Origin: Persicobacter psychrovividus | Lineage (GTDB): Bacteria; Bacteroidota; Bacteroidia; Cytophagales; Cyclobacteriaceae | DNA: 64,000 nt | Assembly (NCBI RefSeq): GCF_036492425.1 | Contig: NZ_AP025298.1 | Span: 62,001-126,000, forward strand | Reading direction: 5' to 3' | Shown here: one piece after another, positions 9,328-17,597 of the stretch | Layout: every line of letters starts with the position of its first letter | Numbering within the stretch: position 1 is the stretch's first letter | Notes under the pieces: model-generated | The model's database searches: none | The model's input: only the letters and a program-made list of their open reading frames with translations | Told to the model about the DNA's origin: nothing | Made by a program: the position numbers and the translations under genes

Positions 9328-9530
9328 TCAAATGTTAATGCGATCAGTTTGTTGCGAGATTAAGTCATGAGCAAGTCATGGAACCGGGTCATGATTAAGT
9401 CACGAGACGGAGTCTCGCGACAGATGATTCAATTTATGGAGGCGATAGTAAGTTTTATAGCTGCCCATTTGAAAAATTGAATAGCCTTTTTCAGGGCAAT
9501 AAATAATAAAAAATCTGTTTGCCGATTTTA
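9328..9530. repeat. Short direct repeats and hairpin after the porin gene
   Basis: GATTAAGTCATGAG at 9358-9371 is repeated with one change at 9393-9406. A small hairpin CGAGAC-gga-GTCTCG (9403-9417) follows. No T-run, so a classical terminator is unlikely. Nothing else is recognisable here. Confidence 0.5.
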
Positions 9531-9593
9531 TGCAAAAGCTTGAACTGAACATGCAAACAAACTACCAGAGAAAGCTTGCATATTTGTAAGGTC
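9531..9593 (+). promoter_or_regulatory. 63-bp conserved upstream element, copy B
   Basis: Second copy of the element at 6961-7023. It shares TGCAAA near the start, TGAAC, TGCAAACAA, TTGCA and TTTGTAAGGTC, all in the same register. CATATTTG at 9579-9586 is one base from the Bacteroidota -7 consensus. The M20 peptidase gene starts 69 nt further on. Confidence 0.65.
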
Positions 9594-9662
9594 ATCAGGG
9601 GATAACGACAATCGCTTATCTCCTGGGAATAAAAAAAATACATCGATCAAAACAATAAAAAT

Positions 9663-11198
9663 ATGAAAATCAAACATCTTCTTCTATCCGCCTTCGTGTT
9701 GCTGACCAGCGCCAAGGCATCTTTCGCCCAGGATGGCGAGCTGAAAAACTTCACTTCCATGCAGATGCAGGGCATTGAGCAGATTACCGTTGATGTTGAT
9801 CTTGATGGAGCCGTGGACCGACTGTCGAAAGCCGTGCAGTTCAAGACCATCTCCAATCAGGACCGTGAGGATTTTGATACCCAGGCATTTGATGATTACC
9901 ATGCATTTATCAAGGAATCTTATCCGAATGTGCACAAGCATCTGAAAAGGGAACTGCTCGGTAACCCGCGCCCTTACAGCTTGCTTTACACCTGGGAAGG
10001 CAGCGACCCAAGTCTGGAGCCGGCATTGTTTTACGCCCATCAGGATGTTGTTCCTGTGCCGGAAGACTCAAGGGATCAGTGGAAAGAAGACCCTTTCTCG
10101 GGTGCAGTGAAAGACGGCTATATCTGGGGACGTGGGGTGCTGGATGATAAAAACCAGATTCACGCCATTCTTGAGGCCGCAGAAATGAGATTGAAAGAAG
10201 GATGGCAGCCAACACGAACCATGTATTTTGTTTTCGGACAGGATGAAGAAGTGGGCGGAAATGAAGGCGCCAAACATATTGCTGATGTGCTGGAGCAGCG
10301 GGGCATCAAAAGATTTGCTTATGTAATGGATGAGTCTGCACCACTGACACCAGGAATTTTCCCGGGCATTAAAGACAATACGGCTTTGATCGGTATTGCT
10401 CAAAAAGGGTTTATCAGTCTTGAGCTGGAAATCAACGGTATCGGTGGGCACTCTTCTATGCCACCGGAAGAATCCAACATTGGTATTTTGGCCACAGCCA
10501 TCACCAAGCTTGAGGAAGCACAGTTCCCTTACAAAATTCACCCTGCCGTACGTCACCAGTACCGTTATATGGGACCGGAACTTGATGAAAAGAAACAGCC
10601 ACTTTATGCAGCGGTAGCTTTTGGGAAAGACGGTGAAGTAACGCCAATGGAAGAGGAGTTTATCGATGAAATGTCCAAAAATGAAGTTACAAGAGCGATG
10701 CTTCATACCACCATTGCCACCACAATGTTCAATGCCGGAATCAAAGACAACGTATTGCCGCCTACGGCCACTGCTGTGGTGAACTTCCGCCCGATGCCAG
10801 GCGACACCCCAGAGGTGATCATTGAACACATCAGAAAAGCCATCAAAGATGACCGCATCACCATCCGTGATATTTCGGCATCCACACCGGCAACAAACAT
10901 TGCCGACCCTACCGGTAAAGGATATGAAGCCCTTGAAAAAACCATCCGTCAGATCTGGGGTAATGACTTGATCGTATCACCATTCTTTGTGGTCGGCGGA
11001 TCAGACTCAAAACACTTCCAGGCCAAAGATTTTGCCCCTGATGTATATACCATCACGGCGATTCAGCTTGAATCAACCACCGAGTTCAAAGGTTTCCACG
11101 GTGTAAATGAGCGTATCCTTGTAGATGAATATGCCAAATCTATCGGCTTCTTCTACCAGATTTTCAACAACCTCGAAGTTTTGGAAAACCACCTCTAA
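9663..11198 (+). CDS. Secreted M20 family metallopeptidase (PM20D1/carboxypeptidase S-like)
   Basis: A 511-residue zinc exopeptidase with a signal peptide (LLLSAFVLLTSAKASFAQ), so it acts in the periplasm or outside. Metal-site motifs are visible: YAHQDVVPVP near residue 123-132, RGVLDDKNQIHA near 155-167, DEEVGGNEGAK near 193-203, and GGSDSKHF near the C-terminal His ligand. The length and AHQDVVPV fit the carboxypeptidase S/PM20D1 branch, which cleaves C-terminal residues or N-acyl amino acids. Its own 63-bp promoter element matches the one before the porin operon. A strong terminator follows. Confidence 0.88.
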   Translation: MKIKHLLLSAFVLLTSAKASFAQDGELKNFTSMQMQGIEQITVDVDLDGAVDRLSKAVQFKTISNQDREDFDTQAFDDYHAFIKESYPNVHKHLKRELLGNPRPYSLLYTWEGSDPSLEPALFYAHQDVVPVPEDSRDQWKEDPFSGAVKDGYIWGRGVLDDKNQIHAILEAAEMRLKEGWQPTRTMYFVFGQDEEVGGNEGAKHIADVLEQRGIKRFAYVMDESAPLTPGIFPGIKDNTALIGIAQKGFISLELEINGIGGHSSMPPEESNIGILATAITKLEEAQFPYKIHPAVRHQYRYMGPELDEKKQPLYAAVAFGKDGEVTPMEEEFIDEMSKNEVTRAMLHTTIATTMFNAGIKDNVLPPTATAVVNFRPMPGDTPEVIIEHIRKAIKDDRITIRDISASTPATNIADPTGKGYEALEKTIRQIWGNDLIVSPFFVVGGSDSKHFQAKDFAPDVYTITAIQLESTTEFKGFHGVNERILVDEYAKSIGFFYQIFNNLEVLENHL

Positions 11199-11263
11199 AC
11201 ACCAGAAACAAAAAATCATAATCACCACACTACTTAAACAGTAGACACTTACCACACCCACGA

Positions 11264-11293
11264 AGGCCGCACCAATAGGTGTGGCCTTTTTTA
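11264..11293 (+). terminator. Rho-independent terminator after the M20 peptidase
   Basis: A 10-bp stem (AGGCCGCACC with GGTGTGGCCT, one G-U pair, AATA loop) is followed by a run of seven T. Confidence 0.88.
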
Positions 11294-11353
11294 TGTCAGC
11301 ATAAATACAAATGATGCTACCCTCAGGCCGGTCATATCAAGGGGAGAATCAGT

Positions 11354-12169
11354 CTATAATGTCAATCTAAAGCCCACGGAAACGGTCAAAAAATTTAGCC
11401 AGTTTTTCGTATAATCATTTTCATCCTCGTTAAGTGCGCCACCGCCCAGATACCGCACATTCAGATAAGTAGCCATCTGTTTATTGACCTGATACCCCAT
11501 ACGAGCATTGGCATCTAAAATCGATCCTATCGTTTTGTTATCGCTACCATTCAGGTAACTGATTGGGGCATACATCCCATCGGCTTCCAGTTCCAGAAAG
11601 TAATATTCTGCCCAGTCTTTCTCCAGCTTAAATTTTAGGGCGGGAACTGGTCCTATATTTCTGTTGCTTCGAAATAAAGTGCCATCTGCAGAGGCAAAAT
11701 TAATAGTTGCATTTCTAATCTGTAAACTCGCCCCAATCCCAAAGCGAAGGTCGTTATCTGGATCACTTAAAATACGAAGGTAGCTTAGTCGGAAAAAGGG
11801 AAAGTTATAAAGAAAGTTCATCGGTGTGCCTGCGGGGAAGGTCTGCCCATCGACACGGATGGCATCATTTAACACCTCACTGCTTTCAAGTCGAAGGGGT
11901 TGATACAAAAACACCCAATGATTTTTTGGGGAAGGCTTGAAAGTAATCGAAAATCTGGTGAAGGGGAAAAGCACATCCTGCCCCCCATTTTCTACATAAT
12001 TAAAGTAGGTACCGTCTTGACCGAACTGCACACGGTGACTGAGTACCGAGAGAAAACCCAGTTCAGCATCGAGGGACAGTTGAGGTTTGTTGGTTTGGGA
12101 TTCTTGTGCGATCAGGTTTGTTGTTGTCAATAAAAGTATACCGGAGAGCAGTAGGAAGATCTTTTTCAT
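11354..12169 (-). CDS. Outer-membrane protein of unknown function
   Basis: A 271-residue protein with a signal peptide (IFLLLSGILLLTTTNLIAQ). The rest has the alternating strand pattern of a beta barrel and ends in LTVSVGFRLTL, a pattern frequent in outer-membrane proteins. DUF6268-like content is possible but I cannot confirm it. It is a single gene, convergent with the M20 peptidase and without an operon partner. Confidence 0.65.
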   Translation of the reverse strand: MKKIFLLLSGILLLTTTNLIAQESQTNKPQLSLDAELGFLSVLSHRVQFGQDGTYFNYVENGGQDVLFPFTRFSITFKPSPKNHWVFLYQPLRLESSEVLNDAIRVDGQTFPAGTPMNFLYNFPFFRLSYLRILSDPDNDLRFGIGASLQIRNATINFASADGTLFRSNRNIGPVPALKFKLEKDWAEYYFLELEADGMYAPISYLNGSDNKTIGSILDANARMGYQVNKQMATYLNVRYLGGGALNEDENDYTKNWLNFLTVSVGFRLTL

Positions 12170-12492
12170 GATCAGTGATGTTTGGTTCTATAAGCTTATA
12201 ACTGACGTTGAAGTGATGGGTTGAAAAATTTATACTGCGCCAAAATTTCCTTATTACAAGGAAGTTCAACACAGAAACGTTGAGCAAGTGACCGAATTTA
12301 TTTTGAGAAAATTTTTATTTCTTTTTTTCCTTTTTGTGAATAGGTTGTTTTATAGTCTTTTATTGAAGTATTACCAACTGTATTCAGGACGATGCAAAGG
12401 ATTATATAATAAGGTTTATGTTAAATAGACTGGGGATTTTAGAGAGGTTAATGGGGATAATTCCCCATTAACCTTCAGTCGTAATTGATAAA
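12170..12492. other. Intergenic region with one hairpin
   Basis: AT-rich DNA without a convincing gene. The only feature I can point to is the hairpin at 12446-12473. Confidence 0.6.
12446..12473 (-). terminator. Hairpin downstream of the 157-residue gene
   Basis: A 12-bp perfect inverted repeat (GGTTAATGGGGA with TCCCCATTAACC) lies 19 nt past the stop of the minus-strand gene. It lacks a T-run, so termination is likely but not certain. Confidence 0.5.
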
Positions 12493-12966
12493 TTACTTTA
12501 AAATATTTTTATACTGTTTAAAAAGTCCTTTAGTCAAGGTTCGCTTAATTGCTTGTCTTGATCCAGAAAATCCATTATAAAAATCACTTGATCCTACTTT
12601 CCAATCAGAATTGAATATCTCCTTTTCTTCAGTTGTTAAGACAACAAGTCTTGCTCGTCGATATGTCATTTTTTTCTCAATGACGTTTAACTTCAAAATG
12701 TAATCTGCAGCATTTGCGTCATCCACGATAGTGCAATTGGTACGATCATATAAGTAATCTGCTAACATTTCTACCGCATTGTCCCCATTGACATTAACTT
12801 CTCCTGATATATCCTCAAATGTTAAAAATACTTTTACCCCTGCTGATAAACCAGCATTTGCACTTCGAACCTCGCTTGCTGTGGGTCTGCCATGCCCAAC
12901 ACTATCCTTTACGGTGAAAGAGCTAAATAAACATAGAAGTAGTGCGGGTACAAAAAATAATCTCAT
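12493..12966 (-). CDS. Secreted protein of unknown function
   Basis: A 157-residue protein with a signal peptide (FFVPALLLCLFSSFTV). The middle carries AVEMLADYLYDRTNCTIVDDANAADYILKLNVIEKK, reminiscent of small envelope proteins with a nucleotide-sugar-like or LptE-like alpha/beta fold, but no family is recognised with confidence. It stands alone between the outer-membrane gene and the end of the polyene cluster. Its stop lies 186 nt from the last polyene gene, so it is probably not part of that operon. Confidence 0.6.
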   Translation of the reverse strand: MRLFFVPALLLCLFSSFTVKDSVGHGRPTASEVRSANAGLSAGVKVFLTFEDISGEVNVNGDNAVEMLADYLYDRTNCTIVDDANAADYILKLNVIEKKMTYRRARLVVLTTEEKEIFNSDWKVGSSDFYNGFSGSRQAIKRTLTKGLFKQYKNILK

Positions 12967-13152
12967 AATTTATAAAGTTAAAAATTTAAATTAATATCAA
13001 ACAATTGAATAGTCTTTTTCCGATTATTACAATCTATATTTGATTAATAATATTAACAATAACCGTATTATGTATGAAAAAAACTAATTCCCAATTTATT
13101 TTTTCATCATCAAATAGCATTTCCTACTTTAATAATTATAATTCATAAATAT

Positions 13153-14466
13153 TTATCTTAAATCTATAAATGTCACTGGTTTTCGGCTATTTTTTGGATA
13201 CTTCATTTTCCTTATTTCACTCTTATTAATATAAACAATCTCAGGAAGGACACGAAGTTCAGATTGCAAAGTCTGTTTAATATGATACTGTAAGGCGATC
13301 ACTTTTGGCGTATTCTCCAACAAAATACGAACAAGATCCTGCCCTATTTCAGAGCAGCATACTTCTATAATATAATCATCAATATCCTCGAACCTGTTCA
13401 GTACATTATATATAGAATTTGGATAGATAGAAGTTCCCTTAAATTTCAGTAAGTGTTTTTTTCGACCTATAATCGGAGATAGTCGTGGCGTTGTACGACC
13501 ACAATCACATGTTTCGGTGTGTAAAATAGCAATATCCCCAGTTTTGAAACGAATCAATGGCATTGCTTCCACACCAATAGTAGTAATGCAAACCTCTCCT
13601 GGCTGTCCTTCCTCTACGGGCTGATCATTTTTATCGAGTATTTCAATATGGATCAGTTCAGGAAATAAATGGCCTCCTTTACTGTGTTTACATTCAGTAA
13701 AGGCTGTTGCCATTTCAGTTGATGCATAAGTGCTGTAAAGCTCAACATCCCACTGGTCATGAATGAGCTTACCAAGTGTATTTAACTCGAAATACTGATC
13801 TCTGACAGGCTCTCCTATACAGATTATCTTCTTGACAGTGGTTTCGGAAAGGTTTATGTTTTCATCTTTAGCGTATTGAATTAGCTTTAAAATAAACGAC
13901 GGAACGCTTATCAAAACCGTTGTTCCAAATCGAGCAATAGTATCAAGCTGCAAACTCACAGGAGCCATTCCACATCGTATAAAGGGAACACCTAAATTTC
14001 TTGCTCCCAAATAGTAAGCGTGTCCGGCCATAAAACGCTTATCCATAGTAGTGGTTAACTGTACTACATCATGAAGAGTAACTCCTGCACTTAAATAAGT
14101 TAGTCGTTCATTTTCAGATAAGCGTTCCAAATCGGCTTCAGTTTGTCCAAAGTTCACAGGCTCACCGAGGGTTCCACTGGTAGTACAAAAATCCCTAATC
14201 AGATGCTTTTCCACACAAAAAAAGTCCTCATTATGTAATTGCAAGTCCTCTTTAGTAGTGACTGGAAACTTTTGCAGGTCAGAAATTTGTTGTAAAAAAC
14301 CTAAAGGAAGTTGCTGTTCTCCCAACCTTTGTTTATAAAAAGGTGAATATTCAAAAATAAATCGGAGGCTTTCTTGAAGACTTGCCAATTGATCTCGTTT
14401 CCAATGGTCTGAATTATAGTGTGCCGATGGGATATTCCAATTGGGATTATTTTTTTTCGTATTCAT
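13153..14466 (-). CDS. Phenylacetate-CoA ligase-like adenylating enzyme
   Basis: A 437-residue member of the adenylate-forming PaaK-type ligases. The P-loop-like TTSGTLGEPVNFGQTEADLERL lies near residues 97-118, YSTYASTEMATAFTECKH near 240-257, and GDIAILHTETCDCGRTTPRLSPIIGRKKHLLKFKG near 308-340, with the Cys pair seen in this family. It is the last gene of the polyene operon and overlaps the C45 gene by 20 nt. The likely job is activation of the 4-coumarate starter made by the ammonia-lyase, for loading on an ACP. CoA versus ACP as acceptor cannot be told. Confidence 0.82.
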   Translation of the reverse strand: MNTKKNNPNWNIPSAHYNSDHWKRDQLASLQESLRFIFEYSPFYKQRLGEQQLPLGFLQQISDLQKFPVTTKEDLQLHNEDFFCVEKHLIRDFCTTSGTLGEPVNFGQTEADLERLSENERLTYLSAGVTLHDVVQLTTTMDKRFMAGHAYYLGARNLGVPFIRCGMAPVSLQLDTIARFGTTVLISVPSFILKLIQYAKDENINLSETTVKKIICIGEPVRDQYFELNTLGKLIHDQWDVELYSTYASTEMATAFTECKHSKGGHLFPELIHIEILDKNDQPVEEGQPGEVCITTIGVEAMPLIRFKTGDIAILHTETCDCGRTTPRLSPIIGRKKHLLKFKGTSIYPNSIYNVLNRFEDIDDYIIEVCCSEIGQDLVRILLENTPKVIALQYHIKQTLQSELRVLPEIVYINKSEIRKMKYPKNSRKPVTFIDLR

Positions 14467-16105
14467 TAATTCTTTTGTTCAATTCAGCAATTATGTATTT
14501 ATTTTCTACAACATGCTTCAGGCACTTATGATAAAATTCTACAGCTCGATTGAAGTCTTTATGTTCATAAAAGTAATTACCTATTTTTAGATAGGGAGCA
14601 TAACTATTTGGGTTCAAGCTAATATAGACTTGGCATTTTTCTTTAGATGAAAAATCAATATTTTTCAATCTTTCTTTTCTGTAAATCTCATAATTATGGA
14701 AAGCTGCCGTGTGTATAAATGGATCTTCGGCGATATCACTTACTCCGCTATTTTCGGACAGCTTAAAATCCTTACTGAAGGCAGTAATATGGTGAAGATC
14801 GTATTTGATAAATTCACCTAACTGATAGGGAGCAGTAGAAAACCAGGCTTGTTGTTGCTCTGGCTTAAATATAACTCCATGATGCGCAATTAACTGATTA
14901 ATCGACTTTTCATTCCCCAGTCCAATATCTTCACCTCCTTTACCTGCTCTATCTCTGAGGATTTCAGCCACTTTTGTTGAGGTCAATGGTTGATCCTCTC
15001 TTAATAATTCTTCCACACGTTGGTGCCGATACAAGGACGACCCCATTGTTTTGAACTCAATATTATTTGGGTTCGGTCCTAGTTTTTCCCCTTGAAAAAA
15101 GTTGGTTGATACCAATGTACTTTTCGTCATGGGAACGATGTCAATGTCATTGGGGGATATTTCAATTAATGAGGCAGAGTGGTCTACAGCACTTGATATC
15201 AACAAACTTTCCGAAACAAAAGCGCGATGTTTTTTGGCGATAGCATATGCTTCGTCGATACTTGAGGCGTACTGTAGGATCTCACGTGCAATAATTGATA
15301 TCGGAGTGCTTGAGGCCGTAGGGATATCAGATTTTGCCGCGTTCAAGGTAACCGTAACTCCTTTCTCATTCATTCCAGAAAGTACACCGATCATACCTCC
15401 CCAAGTAATAGAAATAAACTTGTAGCCTTTGTCTGGTTTTTCGATAAGGATAATTTTATCTCTTGCAAAAGCATCTCCTACATAAAAATCAAAATTACGA
15501 CCTACGAGCAAACTACTGTCTGCTGTAGCTTCGTTCCTGGCAACAAATGAGGTACAGCCTACCAACATATAATTTTGCAATGCATGCCCAATATCGTGAG
15601 CAGAATGATAGTTGAGTATTCTATGGTATTTATCCCCTATAAAATTATAGTCACTGGATGCGTATTGTGAAAGCCCATAAATTTCTTTCAGATATTCAGC
15701 AGGAACATTTTCTTCCAGCTTTCTATTGAAATGCCGAATCAAAGCATGGAGTAAATTGCGGTAAGACGTCGAAGGAATCAAGGTGTTGATCTGATCAATA
15801 AACACCTGCTCTTGACGCCTGATTTGATCCTGCGTTAAAGCACCAATTGCATCTCCTCTCTCTAAAGCTGAGCCTTCGACATAAACTTCTGTTACCCCCC
15901 ACTGGTTATGGTACTCCCAATTTGGTCCGTAAGTAACCATCCCTGACTGGGCGGTATCCAACTCATATTTTTTATGTATTTCGTAGGTCTTTGATTTATA
16001 AGCATAGTATTTATATGCGTTCATAATGTAGCCAAATATACCGAGAAGAGTCACTACTAATACCAGCGTCAGCCGCTTCAACCCTTTCCAAATTAATCTA
16101 AGCAT
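14447..16105 (-). CDS. C45-type NTN acyltransferase/hydrolase with C-terminal TPR
   Basis: A 552-residue protein with an N-terminal membrane anchor (LTLVLVVTLLGIFGYIM). The peptidase C45 / acyl-CoA:6-aminopenicillanate acyltransferase fold is marked by VGCTSFVARNE, where Cys184 is the expected N-terminal nucleophile after self-cleavage, and by LLVGRNFDFYVGD. About 50 C-terminal residues look like TPR helices (YAPYLKIGNYFYEHKDFNRAVEFYHKC). C45 genes recur in flexirubin loci. An ester or amide transfer step on the pigment is inference. A longer in-frame start at 16165 was rejected; ATG 16105 overlaps the upstream stop by 8 nt, typical of this operon. Confidence 0.8.
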   Translation of the reverse strand: MLRLIWKGLKRLTLVLVVTLLGIFGYIMNAYKYYAYKSKTYEIHKKYELDTAQSGMVTYGPNWEYHNQWGVTEVYVEGSALERGDAIGALTQDQIRRQEQVFIDQINTLIPSTSYRNLLHALIRHFNRKLEENVPAEYLKEIYGLSQYASSDYNFIGDKYHRILNYHSAHDIGHALQNYMLVGCTSFVARNEATADSSLLVGRNFDFYVGDAFARDKIILIEKPDKGYKFISITWGGMIGVLSGMNEKGVTVTLNAAKSDIPTASSTPISIIAREILQYASSIDEAYAIAKKHRAFVSESLLISSAVDHSASLIEISPNDIDIVPMTKSTLVSTNFFQGEKLGPNPNNIEFKTMGSSLYRHQRVEELLREDQPLTSTKVAEILRDRAGKGGEDIGLGNEKSINQLIAHHGVIFKPEQQQAWFSTAPYQLGEFIKYDLHHITAFSKDFKLSENSGVSDIAEDPFIHTAAFHNYEIYRKERLKNIDFSSKEKCQVYISLNPNSYAPYLKIGNYFYEHKDFNRAVEFYHKCLKHVVENKYIIAELNKRINEYEKK

Positions 16106-17597
16106 TTCGAATCTCCTCAACCAAATTTTCATGTCCAATAATATACCCACAGGTAACAATAGCACTCATTGTAGCGCCAATTAACCCATGTACACCTATT
16201 GACTGCCCTGACAAGTACAAATTTTTCACCTTTGTTTTGGGTGAAATAGTGGATCGCAAAGCACCTTCAGCCTCTTTCTTGATTCCATAGAGCCCTCCGT
16301 CTGGTATGTTTAGGTAATCTCTGAAAGTAAGAGGAGTTGCAATAAATATTTCTTCAATAGCGTCTCGAAGCTTAGGGAACTTTTCCTCAATCAAATCCAA
16401 GAAGATCTCCTTCTTCTTTTCTTTAAAAGCCTCATATTCAACTGGACGACTTCCAATACTTGAATCTTCAAATTGTTCAATTTCATCCAAATCAAGATAG
16501 GTCATTGCCGTCATTGAACTCGCATATTCCTGTTCATCGCTTTCAGTAGATGTAAATAAATAGTAAAAGCCGGGCCATTCCTCTTTTTGATATTCGTTTA
16601 CCCAAACACGCTCGCTTTTAAAATAATAAGTATTGTGAGATTGATAGCGTACCTTATTTGGCTTCAGTCTAATATTCATCACCAAACCAGAACGGGTCTC
16701 AGGTAGATTCTTAATTCTGTTCCTGTATGCTTTTAGCACTGTACCATCGGCCAAAAAATCCAAAGTTTTTTTGGGGTGTATAGTGGAAATTACATTCTTA
16801 GGCTGTATTTTATTACCATTTTTTAAATGAACAGATTTGATCTGTCGATTTTCGGTCTCGAAGCTTATAACTTCCGCGTTACGAAACACTTTACCACCAT
16901 GTTTCTTGATCTGCTGGTACATAGCTGTGGCTAATTGCGCAGACCCTCCCGTAAATTTATACGCGCTTTCAATATACGAGCCTATAACCAAGGCATGCAG
17001 AAATTTCGGGGAAACCCCTTTCTCACCTGCATAAAGAAAGTTGGTCGCTCCCAAAACACCTTTTAGTTTGGGGTCAGTGATATACTGCTCTATAAATGCA
17101 TCGACCGTTGTAGAAAACTGCTCCGTAGCTTCTGTGGATATTTGTGAAACTTCCATATTGTGCATTGGAAATTCATTACACACCCGTTGGATCTCCCTGA
17201 TGAAATTGCTGATATTTTCTCTTTCTTCAGGGAAATATGGCGATAACTGATCGATAAAGTTGTCAAAACCAACCGCATAAGGGTACTCATTTTCATCCCC
17301 CCTAAAACATATTTTTTCAAAACTGTTTATGTCCATTTTTTTTAAATGGATTTTATCAAGTACATCAAAATACTTTAGACACTGGTGCATAACCTGCCCT
17401 TCTTCCATACTGCCGACATAGTGAATACCGGTGTCAAAATTAACACCATTTCGACGAAAGTTTTGCAAGCACCCCCCAATCTTATGATGACGTTCAAGAA
17501 CAGCGACCTTGTACCCTTTTTTGGATAAAATAAGACCACATGACAAACCACTGATTCCACTTCCAATGATTACAAAGTCGTATTTTTCTTTTTCCAT
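16098..17597 (-). CDS. Phytoene desaturase-like FAD oxidoreductase
   Basis: A 499-residue flavoprotein. The dinucleotide-binding motif DFVIIGSGISGLSCGLILSKKGYKVAVLE lies at residues 7-36, followed by GGCLQNFRRNGVNFDTGIHYVG. The C-terminal FAD motif is LYLSGQSIGVHGLIGATMSA near 465-485. It belongs to the NAD(P)/FAD-dependent carotenoid desaturase/isomerase group. In the polyene operon it probably oxidises or isomerises the chain or the aryl head, but the exact step is unknown. ATG at 17597 overlaps the preceding stop as TAATG; the longer upstream reading frame runs into the neighbouring gene. Confidence 0.82.
   Translation of the reverse strand: MEKEKYDFVIIGSGISGLSCGLILSKKGYKVAVLERHHKIGGCLQNFRRNGVNFDTGIHYVGSMEEGQVMHQCLKYFDVLDKIHLKKMDINSFEKICFRGDENEYPYAVGFDNFIDQLSPYFPEERENISNFIREIQRVCNEFPMHNMEVSQISTEATEQFSTTVDAFIEQYITDPKLKGVLGATNFLYAGEKGVSPKFLHALVIGSYIESAYKFTGGSAQLATAMYQQIKKHGGKVFRNAEVISFETENRQIKSVHLKNGNKIQPKNVISTIHPKKTLDFLADGTVLKAYRNRIKNLPETRSGLVMNIRLKPNKVRYQSHNTYYFKSERVWVNEYQKEEWPGFYYLFTSTESDEQEYASSMTAMTYLDLDEIEQFEDSSIGSRPVEYEAFKEKKKEIFLDLIEEKFPKLRDAIEEIFIATPLTFRDYLNIPDGGLYGIKKEAEGALRSTISPKTKVKNLYLSGQSIGVHGLIGATMSAIVTCGYIIGHENLVEEIRNA

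Noticed and set aside
9358-9417. Short GATTAAGTCATGAG repeats as a possible CRISPR or iteron array
   Set aside because: Only two units with a short gap; no array and no cas or replication genes.
16106-16165. Longer N-terminus of the C45 protein
   Set aside because: It overlaps the desaturase gene by 68 nt; the later ATG gives the 8-nt overlap typical of this operon and a clean membrane anchor.
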